Assembly (NCBI RefSeq): GCF_009735645.1
Contig: NZ_CP032550.1
Location: forward strand, 2,046,001 to 2,110,000
Direction: 5' to 3'
Origin: Microbacterium oryzae
GTDB taxonomy: Bacteria; Actinomycetota; Actinomycetes; Actinomycetales; Microbacteriaceae
DNA: 64,000 nt
The position numbers and the translations under genes were made by a program. Below the pieces are notes generated by a model that saw nothing but the letters and a program-made list of their open reading frames with translations, ran no database searches and had not been told where the DNA came from. This document shows, piece after piece, positions 44,091 through 53,242 of this stretch; the stretch's first letter is position 1; every line of letters begins with the position of its first letter.

Positions 44091-45074
44091 CTACTGCTGG
44101 GCCTTGGCCATCATGTCCGCGCGCGGGTTCTCACGGGACTCCGCCTCGCGGTACGCCTCCAGCGCCTCGCGGGCGCGCTCGTCGAGATGCGCGGGGACGG
44201 CCACCTGCACTTCGGCGAGGAGATCGCCGGTGCCCTTGGACGTGACGATGCCGCGCCCCTTGACGCGCAGCACGCGACCGGACGGGGTGCCGGGGGCGAC
44301 TCGCAGCTTGACGGTCTCGCCGCCCAGCGTCGGCACCTCGATGGTCGCGCCGAACACGGCCTCGGTGAAGGTGACCGGCACCGTCACGCGGACGTTCAGG
44401 CCCTCGCGGGTGAAGACGGGGTGCGGGCGGACAGCGACCTCGACGACGACGTCGCCGTTCTCGCCGCCGTCCGGCGACGGCCGGCCGCGGCCGCGCAGGC
44501 GGATCTTCTGCCCGTCCGCGACGCCGGCGGGAACCTTCACCTTGAAGGGCCTGCCGTCCTCGCCCTGGAGGGTGATGGTCTCGCCGCGCGCGGCGGTGGT
44601 GAAGTCGAGGGTCGTGCGCGCGCGCACGTCGGCGCCGCGCGACGGGCCGCCGAAGCCGCGGTATCCACCGGTCGACTGTCCGAACCGCCCGGAGCCGAAG
44701 CCGGGGCCGCCGCCGCCGGAGAACATGGAGAAGATGTCGTCGAAGTCACCCGGCGTGGAGGTGCGCTGCTGCGTGAACCGGCTGAAGACGTCGTCGAAGC
44801 CGCCGCCGCCGCCTCCGGGAGCCGTGAAGCGCGCACCGGATCCCATGGCGCGCAGCTCGTCGTACTCCTTGCGCTGCTCGGCGTCGGAGAGCACCGAGTA
44901 CGCCTCGCTGATCTCCTTGAACTTCGCCTCGGCGGCCGCGTCGCCCGGGTTGGAGTCGGGGTGGTACGTGCGGGCGAGCTTGCGGTACGTCTTCTTGAGC
45001 TCGGCCTCGCTCACGCCCTTGTCGACGCCGAGGACCTTGTAGAAGTCCTTGTCGAACCAGTCCTGACTGGCCAT
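44091..45074 (-). CDS. dnaJ: Co-chaperone DnaJ (type without zinc finger)
   Basis: A 327-residue J-protein that stimulates DnaK. The J domain is at residues 1-70 with the essential HPD in ARTYHPDSNPG; then a Gly/Phe-rich linker (GGGGGGFDDVFSRF, FSGGGGPGFGSG), and two beta-barrel substrate domains. The CxxCxGxG zinc repeats of type I DnaJ are absent, so this is a DnaJ1/CbpA-like form. ATG 45074 (MASQDWFDKDFYKVLGV) is taken with AAGG just upstream; GTG 45080 is possible. A hairpin at 45123-45146 separates it from grpE. Confidence 0.93.
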   Translation of the reverse strand: MASQDWFDKDFYKVLGVDKGVSEAELKKTYRKLARTYHPDSNPGDAAAEAKFKEISEAYSVLSDAEQRKEYDELRAMGSGARFTAPGGGGGGFDDVFSRFTQQRTSTPGDFDDIFSMFSGGGGPGFGSGRFGQSTGGYRGFGGPSRGADVRARTTLDFTTAARGETITLQGEDGRPFKVKVPAGVADGQKIRLRGRGRPSPDGGENGDVVVEVAVRPHPVFTREGLNVRVTVPVTFTEAVFGATIEVPTLGGETVKLRVAPGTPSGRVLRVKGRGIVTSKGTGDLLAEVQVAVPAHLDERAREALEAYREAESRENPRADMMAKAQQ

Positions 45075-45122
45075 CTGCACCTTCTTCGCGGGTTGGTTCT
45101 GCGACGTGAGGGGAGGGAGGAC

Positions 45123-45146
45123 GGCCGGCCCCCGCAGGGGCCGGCC
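45123..45146 (-). terminator. Stem-loop between grpE and dnaJ
   Basis: A perfect 10-bp stem GGCCGGCCCC/GGGGCCGGCC around a CGCA loop, immediately after the grpE stop within the dnaK operon. Probably a partial terminator or processing point lowering dnaJ-hspR expression relative to dnaK-grpE. Confidence 0.6.
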
Positions 45147-45152
45147 ATCGAC

Positions 45153-45769
45153 TCACTCCGCGGGGACGGCGACGACGACCTTCGCCGGCCGCAGCTCCAC
45201 GTCGCCCAGTCGGTAGCCGACCTCGACGACCTCGAGGATCGTGCTCTCGGTCGCGCCGGGGACGGGCTGCTGGAAGATCGCCTCGTGACGCTGCGGGTCG
45301 AACTCCTCGCCGGCCGCGCCGTAGGCGACGACGCCGAGCCGCTCGGCGACCGCGCGGAGCTTGGCCCCGACGGCGGAGAACGGGCTGCCCTCGCCGAGGT
45401 CGCCGTGCTTCTCGGCGCGGTCGAGGTCGTCGAGCACCGGCAGGAGACCCTTCACGGCCTCCCCGCGCGCTCGCGCGATCTCGATCTCGCGCTGCTCCTC
45501 GGTGCGCCGGCGGTAGTTGGCGTACTCCGCCTGCAGACGCTTGAGGTCGTGCAGCAGCTGCGTCTCGTAGTCGCTCTTCTCGGCCTCGGCGGCCTCGTCG
45601 GTCTGCTCGGCGCCCAGGATGTCGTCGACCGTCAGGCCGTCGCCATCCGCGGCCTCAGCCGGCTGCGCCGCGGGGTCGGCGGCATCTGCCGCCGACCCCT
45701 CGGCGTCCGGCTGGACCTCGGCGCCGTCGGGCTGCTCGCCCTGGGGCTCCTCGAAGTCCTTGTCCGTCA

Positions 45770-45770
<1 letters not shown>
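45153..45770 (-). CDS. grpE: Nucleotide exchange factor GrpE
   Basis: A 205-residue exchange factor for DnaK. The long acidic, low-complexity N-terminus (about 90 residues) leads to the coiled coil LLHDLKRLQAEYANYRRRTEEQREIEIARA and the C-terminal beta domain with GVVAYGAAGEEFDPQRHEAIFQQPVPG and the terminal region LRPAKVVVAVP. The ATG shares a base with the dnaK stop (TGATG), so translation is coupled. Confidence 0.95.
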
Positions 45771-47743
<1,973 letters not shown>

Positions 47744-47851
47744 TTCCGCTCCTGTTCCCGCCGGAGACACCGATCCTCGTGGCATGAGCGCGCACGCGCC
47801 CCACGCGTAATACTGGGCTCAGGCGCGAACGCGCCGACGGAGGAGGCCCGC

Positions 47852-49258
47852 GTGACCGTTGACCCCGAATCCGGCCGCGTGCCGATTCCCCCCGCCACGG
47901 CCGACAGCGCCGCCGTCCCCGTCATGGGCCTCGCCCTCGCGGAGGAGCGGCCGACGCCGAAGAGCGTCGTCTTCGCATGGGCGCTGTGGGACTGGGCCAC
48001 GCAGCCGTTCAACACGGTCATCCTCACGTTCATCTTCACGGCGCTGTACCTCACCACCGACGCATTCCTCCCACCCGAGACCCAGGCGCTCCCAAAGGAC
48101 GCTCCCGAGAAGGTGGCGGCGCTCGCCGACCTCTCCTCGGGGCTGGGATGGGGCACCACCGTGGCAGGGCTCCTCATCCTCCTGCTCGCGCCCGTCCTCG
48201 GGCAGCAGGCGGACGCCGCGGGACGGCAGAAGCTGTGGCTGGGGATCGGAACAGGCGCGCTCATCGCCACCATGCTCGGCCTGTGGTTCGTCGAGCCCAC
48301 ACCGTCGCTCTTCTGGCTCGGGGTCGCGCTCATCGCGGCGGGGACGGTGTGCGGCGAGATCGCCGCGGTGAACTCCAACGCCATGCTCGTGGGCATCGCC
48401 ACCCCGAAGACCATCGGGCGCATCTCGGGCCTCGGATGGGGCTTCGGCTATCTCGGCGGCATCGTCGCGCTGGTCATCGTGATCGTCTTCTACGCGAGCG
48501 GATGGTTCGGGCTGCCGGACGAGGACGGCCTGCCTTTCCGGATCATCGCGGTCGGCTGCGCGCTGTGGGCGATCGTGTTCGCCATCCCCGTCTTCCTGAA
48601 GGTGCCGGAGCCCTCGCTGGGTCGGCCCGAGCGCCGCGTGGGGTTCCTGCGCTCCTACGCGCTGCTCGTGAAGGACGTCGCCGGGCTCTACCGCTCCCCC
48701 GCGACCCGGCCGACCTTCTGGTTCCTGCTCTCCAGCGCCGTGTTCCGCGACGGGCTCGCCGGCGTCTTCACGTTCGGCGCGGTCATCGCCGCCAACGTGT
48801 TCGGCTTCGAGTTCCTCGAGGTCGTCGTCTTCGGCGTCGCCGCCAACCTCATCGCCGGCGTCTCCACGATCCTCGCCGGACGCGTGGACGATCGCGTCGG
48901 CCCCAAGCGGGTCATCCTCTTCTCGCTCGCGGCGATGACGGTCGCGGGCCTCGCGGTCTTCACGCTCGCCGACGCCGGTCGGGTGGTCTTCTGGGTCGGC
49001 GGCCTCGTCCTGTGCGTCTTCGTCGGACCAGCCCAGGCCGCGTCCCGCTCGTTCCTCGCCCGCGTGACGCCCGCCGGGCGCGAGGGCGAGATCTTCGGCC
49101 TCTATGCGACGACCGGACGTGCGGCGAGCTGGATGTCGTCGGCGATGTGGTCGATCCTCATCGTCGTGGGGGGTGCCACCTCGTTCGGCATCCTCGGCAT
49201 CGTCGCGGTGCTGCTCGCCGGCTTCCTCCTCCTGCTTCCCGTGCGGGCCGCGCCGTGA
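47852..49258 (+). CDS. MFS transporter, UMF1/Atg22-like
   Basis: A 468-residue membrane protein with about 12 segments. The motif WALWDWATQPFNTVILTFIFTALYLT at the start and FGYLGGIVALVIVIVF mid-way are typical of the Atg22/UMF1 branch of the major facilitator superfamily. Substrate unknown; family members have been linked to amino-acid or sugar efflux. GTG 47852 has GGAGGAGG upstream. A TAATACT box at 47808-47814 is a likely -10. Translation is coupled to the HAD gene (GTGA overlap). Divergent from dnaK. Confidence 0.88.
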   Translation: MTVDPESGRVPIPPATADSAAVPVMGLALAEERPTPKSVVFAWALWDWATQPFNTVILTFIFTALYLTTDAFLPPETQALPKDAPEKVAALADLSSGLGWGTTVAGLLILLLAPVLGQQADAAGRQKLWLGIGTGALIATMLGLWFVEPTPSLFWLGVALIAAGTVCGEIAAVNSNAMLVGIATPKTIGRISGLGWGFGYLGGIVALVIVIVFYASGWFGLPDEDGLPFRIIAVGCALWAIVFAIPVFLKVPEPSLGRPERRVGFLRSYALLVKDVAGLYRSPATRPTFWFLLSSAVFRDGLAGVFTFGAVIAANVFGFEFLEVVVFGVAANLIAGVSTILAGRVDDRVGPKRVILFSLAAMTVAGLAVFTLADAGRVVFWVGGLVLCVFVGPAQAASRSFLARVTPAGREGEIFGLYATTGRAASWMSSAMWSILIVVGGATSFGILGIVAVLLAGFLLLLPVRAAP

Positions 49259-50094
49259 CCGCGCCGTTCCGACGGCGGATCGTGTTCCTCGACATCGACG
49301 GCACGATCCTGCGGCACGACGGGACCATTCCCGCGGCGACGACCACGGCCATCCGCCGCGCCCGCGCGAACGGCCACCTCGTCTTCCTCGCGACGGGCCG
49401 CACGCCGTTGGAGATCGACGAGCAGGTGACCGACATCGGCTTCGACGGCGTCGTGGCGGGCGCGGGCGCCTTCGTCCAGCACGAGGACGAGTGGATCATC
49501 GAGCGGCTCATGCCGGAAGCGGCATGCCGGCGACTGCGCGAGGAGTTCGACGCACTCGGGCTCGACTACGTGCTGCAGGGTCGGGAATATGCGTATCCCA
49601 CTCCGGGCATGCAGGCCCGCCTGCGCGCCCAGCTCGGGCTGCCGGAGCATGACGGCCGCGACGGAGCCGCCGAGCGAGGGCTCGGGCGCTACCTGGGACC
49701 GATCGCGCCACTCCGCCACGACCTCACGGCGAAGGCCGTCTTCTCGGGCGATGACCTGGGGGCATATGACGATGTGGTGCGGGCGGTGGGTGCCGAGTTC
49801 ACCGTCATCACCGGCACCATCCCCGGCATGGGGACCGCGAGCGGAGAGGTGTCGATGCCCGGGGTGACCAAGGGAAGTGCGATCCTCGAGCTGCTGGACC
49901 GCATCGGCATGGACCCCGCGGACGCTATCGCCATGGGCGACAACAACAACGATCTGGAGATGCTGGAGGCCGTCGGTCTCGGCATCGCGATGGGCAATGG
50001 GACCGTACAGGCCAAGCAGGCGGCGGACGAGGTCACCGAATCCATCGACGAGGACGGCCTCGCCCGCGCCTTCGCCCGCCACCGGCTGATCTAG
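49255..50094 (+). CDS. HAD superfamily hydrolase, Cof/IIB type
   Basis: A 279-residue phosphatase. Motif I is FLDIDGTIL (nucleophile Asp plus the second Asp), motif II is FLATGRTP, Lys of motif III is in VTKGSAILELL, and motif IV is AMGDNNNDLEML; a large C2B cap lies between. Such enzymes dephosphorylate sugar phosphates or cofactors; substrate unknown. Starts at GTG 49255 inside the end of the MFS gene, so both are likely made together. Confidence 0.92.
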   Translation: MTAPFRRRIVFLDIDGTILRHDGTIPAATTTAIRRARANGHLVFLATGRTPLEIDEQVTDIGFDGVVAGAGAFVQHEDEWIIERLMPEAACRRLREEFDALGLDYVLQGREYAYPTPGMQARLRAQLGLPEHDGRDGAAERGLGRYLGPIAPLRHDLTAKAVFSGDDLGAYDDVVRAVGAEFTVITGTIPGMGTASGEVSMPGVTKGSAILELLDRIGMDPADAIAMGDNNNDLEMLEAVGLGIAMGNGTVQAKQAADEVTESIDEDGLARAFARHRLI

Positions 50095-50114
50095 GGCCGC
50101 GCGCGGGCGAGGCG

Positions 50115-50212
50115 GGACACACCGCAGGAGATCTGAGGGGCTCGACCGCCCGCACCCGCGCCATGACGCGGCCCGCGGCTCGAACCCGAGGCGGATCTCC
50201 TGCGGTGTGTCC
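50115..50212. repeat. 19-bp perfect inverted repeat pair between convergent genes
   Basis: GGACACACCGCAGGAGATC at 50115-50133 is repeated exactly in reverse complement at 50194-50212, with 60 bases between. The pair occupies most of the gap between the HAD gene and the convergent MarR-like gene. It can form a long hairpin in either RNA and may serve as terminator, but arms this long and this far apart also look like a REP-type element. Confidence 0.7.
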
Positions 50213-50216
50213 GGTG

Positions 50217-50786
50217 TCAGGGCGCGGGGCGGCGGCGCGGGTCGGGCCAGGCGTCGGCCAGCCGCCCCAGGAGATCGGCGAGTTGCGTGCGCTCCTCGGC
50301 CGTGAACCCCGCGAGCGCCTGCTCCACCGCCTCGGCGCGCGCGCCATGCGAACGGGCGGCGAGCGCGCGGCCCTCGTCCGTCAGCGCGATGAGGGTGCGC
50401 CGCGCATCATCCGGGTCGGCTTCGCGTCGCGCATGCGCGGTCTCCACGACCGCCTGCACGAGCCGGCTGGCGCGGGGCTGGTCCACACCGAGGCGCTCGG
50501 CGATCGCTCCGACCGACAGCGGCCCGTCGGCAGCCGCGAGCAGCTCGAGCAGGCGCAGCCGGGCCATCGAGCGCCCGAAGGGTCCGTGCATGTGCGCACC
50601 GTGATACGGGCCGTGCGGCCCGCGCTCCGCGTGCTCGCCATGGGGGTGATGCGGATGGCCGTGCTCCCCCGGTGACGGCCGCTCCGCCTGCGCATCTCCG
50701 TCCGCGGGAACCGGGCCCGGCCGCCCCAGGCGCAGTCGGGAGAGGGCCGTCGCGATGCGCGCGGTGGGATCCGCCGTCTCTGCCAT
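50217..50786 (-). CDS. MarR-family regulator with histidine-rich insert
   Basis: A 189-residue regulator. Residues about 35-72 are very His-rich (GEHGHPHHPHGEHAERGPHG, then YHGAHMHG), a likely metal-binding loop. After this comes a MarR winged helix: RLRLLELLAAADGPLSVGAIAERLGVDQPRASRLVQAVVE, wing ADPDDARRTLIALTDEGRAL, and a C-terminal dimer helix. Divergent from another wHTH protein with a His-rich tail, across a 114-base gap with several dyads. Effector unknown; a metal ion is a reasonable guess from the His tract only. Confidence 0.85.
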   Translation of the reverse strand: MAETADPTARIATALSRLRLGRPGPVPADGDAQAERPSPGEHGHPHHPHGEHAERGPHGPYHGAHMHGPFGRSMARLRLLELLAAADGPLSVGAIAERLGVDQPRASRLVQAVVETAHARREADPDDARRTLIALTDEGRALAARSHGARAEAVEQALAGFTAEERTQLADLLGRLADAWPDPRRRPAP

Positions 50787-50796
50787 GCCTCAAAAA

Positions 50797-50857
50797 TACA
50801 TGACACTTGACATGCACGCTGTTGCATGTCATTCTGCATATACATGACAGATGACAT
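50797..50857. promoter_or_regulatory. Divergent control region with MarR-type dyads
   Basis: TGACATGCA (50808-50816) and TGCATGTCA (50823-50831) form a perfect 9-bp dyad with a 6-base spacer. TACATGACA occurs at 50797-50805 and again at 50841-50849, followed by ATGACATTG. For the plus strand, -35 TTGACA (50807-50812) and a weak -10 CATTCT (50830-50835) are 17 bases apart, with the dyad over the spacer. A repressor here would control both genes. Confidence 0.65.
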
Positions 50858-50900
50858 TGAACAGCGATCCGCTCCCGGATCGCCACAGGAAGAGGACCCC

Positions 50901-51506
50901 ATGACCACGACCGATGACACCACACCCCGTCCGCTGCGCTTCTGGCTGAAGGCAGCCGCCGGCCGTCTCGCCGACGAGCTCGACGCCGCACTGCGGAGCG
51001 AAGCCCTCGACCGCCGCGAGTGGCGCCTGCTGAAGAGCCTCGCCCGCGCCGATTCCGCCGCCCTCCAGGAGAGGCTGGCCGACCGGCCTCACCGCCTCGA
51101 GCGCCTGACCCACCGCGGATGGGTCGCTCAGGCCGAGGACGGATGGCATCTCACCGACGACGGACGCGCGGGGCTCGAGCGCGTGAGCGCGCGTTCCGCG
51201 GCCATCCGCGACCGCGTGAGCGCGGCCGTCTCCCCCGACGATCTCGCCGTCACGACCGCTTCGCTCGAGGCCATCGCGCGCGAGCTCGGCTGGGAGGAAG
51301 GCCAGCACCACCGTCGCGATCACCGCCGCGGTCACCGTCGCGGTCACCGCGAGGGGCCCCGCCCGCACGGCCAGCACCACCCGCACGAGCAGGGCCATCC
51401 GCACCTGCGCAGCCACGGCCATCCGCACACGCCGGACCACGGCCACGAGCACGGCCATCACCACGATCACCCCTGCGCGCCTCGCGGTCGTACGCTCGAG
51501 GGATGA
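50901..51506 (+). CDS. MarR-like winged-helix protein with histidine-rich tail
   Basis: A 201-residue protein. Residues about 10-130 resemble a degenerate MarR domain (LDAALRSEALDRREWRLLKSLARADSAALQERL, LERLTHRGWVAQAEDGWHLTDDGRAGLERV). The last 65 residues contain about 21 His in short HGHPH- and HHRRDH-type runs ending near a Cys, plainly a metal-binding tail. The recognition-helix part is shortened, so DNA binding is not certain; it might instead sequester metal or pair with the divergent MarR protein. AGGAAGAGG precedes the ATG. Its end overlaps the YchJ-like gene (ATGA). Confidence 0.75.
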   Translation: MTTTDDTTPRPLRFWLKAAAGRLADELDAALRSEALDRREWRLLKSLARADSAALQERLADRPHRLERLTHRGWVAQAEDGWHLTDDGRAGLERVSARSAAIRDRVSAAVSPDDLAVTTASLEAIARELGWEEGQHHRRDHRRGHRRGHREGPRPHGQHHPHEQGHPHLRSHGHPHTPDHGHEHGHHHDHPCAPRGRTLEG

Positions 51507-51868
51507 GCTTCGCCGAGACGTGCCCCTGCGGCAGCGGTCGCCCCTACCCGGCGTGCTGCGGCGCGCTGCACGCCGGGGCCCGCGTCGCGGCGACGCCCGA
51601 GGAGCTCATGCGCTCCCGATACAGCGCCTTCGCGAAGGGCGACGCGGACTACCTCGCCCTCACCTGGCACCCCCGCACGCGCCCCGCGGACCTCGCGCTC
51701 GACGCCGCCACCACGTGGACGGGGCTCGAGATCGTCGAGGCCGCGGGCGACGAGGTGTCGTTCATCGCGCACTTCACCGCGCCGAACGGCCCGGGCCGCC
51801 TCGCCGAGACGTCCCGGTTCGCGCGTCGCGGCGGCCGCTGGTTCTACGTCGACGGTGACGTCTCGTAG
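51503..51868 (+). CDS. YchJ family protein (SEC-C and NTF2-like domains)
   Basis: A 121-residue protein. The N-terminal zinc-binding SEC-C-like motif is CPCGSGRPYPACCG (Cys-x-Cys...Cys-Cys), then an NTF2-like fold with ELMRSRYSAFAKGDADYLALTWHPRTRP, the YchJ family hallmark, and RFARRGGRWFYVDGD at the end. Function unknown. It starts in the last codons of the His-rich regulator, so the two are co-translated; a shared link to metal handling is possible but not shown. Converges on the transglycosylase gene, 3 bases away. Confidence 0.9.
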   Translation: MSFAETCPCGSGRPYPACCGALHAGARVAATPEELMRSRYSAFAKGDADYLALTWHPRTRPADLALDAATTWTGLEIVEAAGDEVSFIAHFTAPNGPGRLAETSRFARRGGRWFYVDGDVS

Positions 51869-51871
51869 GGG

Positions 51872-52615
51872 TCAGCCGGCGTCGCCGTAGCGCGTCGCCG
51901 CCTCGGCGACCTGCCGCTGGTAGTCGCCTGTGTCGTTGTACGAGCGGATGGCCTCGATCCAGCTGGCCGCGCCGGTGAGGGTCGCGTGCTGCCGGCAGAG
52001 GTAGCGCGCGGCGGTCAGTGCCGCGTCGTCGATGTCGTGAGGATCCACGGCTCCGTCGCCATCGCCATCCACGCCCCAGGTCGTCCACGTCTCGGGGATG
52101 AACTGCAGCGGCCCCACCGCCCGGTCGCCCTCCGTGTCGCCGTCGAGCACGCCGCCGTCGGTGTCGGCGATGTCCATCGTCTGGTTCGTGCCGTCGAGGG
52201 GGATGCCGATGATGGCCGGCCGCGCGACTCCGTCGTCGTCGACGGCCCCGCCCTGCAGCGTGCCGTGCCGGCTCTCGACGTAGCCGATGCCGGCGAGGGT
52301 GTTCCAGCCGACTGTGCAGCCGAAGACCGAGCGGGCGTCGAGGTCGGCGCGGGCATAGGCGGCGAGCGCGCGCTCGGGGATCTCGGTCTCCGCGGACACG
52401 CGCTCGAGCCACTCCGCCTCGACGTCCGAGCCGTCCGCGGTCGGTGCTGCGGCTGCCGGAGACGCCGACAGCGGAGCGTCCGCCGCACTCGGCCGCGTGG
52501 CCACCGCGATCAGCCCGGCGATGACGGCGATCACCGCGACGGCGCATACCGCCGCGATCACCCCGCGCGCTCGCGCTCGCGCGCGTCTTCTCGTCACCCT
52601 CTCAGTGTGCCGCAC
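51872..52615 (-). CDS. Lytic transglycosylase-like exported protein
   Basis: A 247-residue protein with a very basic start (RRRARARARG), one membrane segment (VIAAVCAVAVIAVIAGLIAVAT) acting as signal anchor, an Ala/Pro linker, and a catalytic domain. TLAGIGYVESRHG carries the Glu expected of SLT enzymes, and AVGPLQFIPETWTTWGVDGDGDGAVDPHDIDDAALTAARYLC is the classic MltB-like region. It should cut peptidoglycan glycan strands outside the membrane. The start is uncertain between ATG 52615 and GTG 52597. Confidence 0.9.
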   Translation of the reverse strand: MRHTERVTRRRARARARGVIAAVCAVAVIAVIAGLIAVATRPSAADAPLSASPAAAAPTADGSDVEAEWLERVSAETEIPERALAAYARADLDARSVFGCTVGWNTLAGIGYVESRHGTLQGGAVDDDGVARPAIIGIPLDGTNQTMDIADTDGGVLDGDTEGDRAVGPLQFIPETWTTWGVDGDGDGAVDPHDIDDAALTAARYLCRQHATLTGAASWIEAIRSYNDTGDYQRQVAEAATRYGDAG

Positions 52616-52680
52616 CCGTCCGCCCGCCTGCCTCGGCCATCCGCGTCGGCCATCCCCGTCGTCGTCTCTACGATGGCGAC

Positions 52681-53220
52681 ATGGGCTGGCAGACGAGAAG
52701 CACGCGCGTGACGTACGAGAACCCGTGGATCCGCGTGCGGGAGGACGAGGTCGTGCGGCCCGACGGCGGGGACGGCATCTACGGCGTCGTGGAGCTGCGG
52801 CACCCGGCGGTCTTCGTCGTCGCCCTCGACGCGGACGAGCGCGTGCTGCTCGTCGAGGTCGACCGATACACGGTCGGCTCTTCGTGGGAGGTCGTCGCCG
52901 GTGGCAGCGACGGCGAGCCCGCCGAGACGGCGGCCCGGCGCGAGCTGCTCGAGGAGACAGGGCTCGAGGCCGACGAATGGGTCGAGGTCGGGCGGATGGA
53001 CGCCCTCAACGGGATCTGCATCGCGCCGGAGACGGTCTTCCTCGCGCGCGGGCTGCGGCAGGTGGCGGATGCCGACGCGCACCGCGCCGAGGAGGGCATC
53101 ACGCGCTCGCGCTGGGTGGCCATCCGCGACGCGCTGCGCATGACGGCGACGGGCGAGCTGACCGACGGCGAGTCGATCGCGGCCCTCGCGATGGCGGCCG
53201 TGCACCTCGGGAAGCTCTGA
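52681..53220 (+). CDS. Nudix hydrolase, ADP-ribose pyrophosphatase-like
   Basis: A 179-residue Nudix enzyme. The catalytic helix is present as GEPAETAARRELLEETGL (E-x7-R-E-L-x-E-E-x-G), with an N-terminal beta sheet (GVVELRHPAVFVVALDADERVLLVEVDRYTVG) typical of ADP-sugar pyrophosphatases. The loop before the helix is two residues shorter than the usual G-x5-E spacing (AGGSDGE). Substrate unknown. A TACGAT box (52669-52674) ends six bases before the ATG and there is no ribosome site, so the mRNA is probably leaderless. Converges on the AAA ATPase gene. Confidence 0.9.
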   Translation: MGWQTRSTRVTYENPWIRVREDEVVRPDGGDGIYGVVELRHPAVFVVALDADERVLLVEVDRYTVGSSWEVVAGGSDGEPAETAARRELLEETGLEADEWVEVGRMDALNGICIAPETVFLARGLRQVADADAHRAEEGITRSRWVAIRDALRMTATGELTDGESIAALAMAAVHLGKL

Positions 53221-53242
53221 CGCCGGGCGCACGTCCGCGCGG

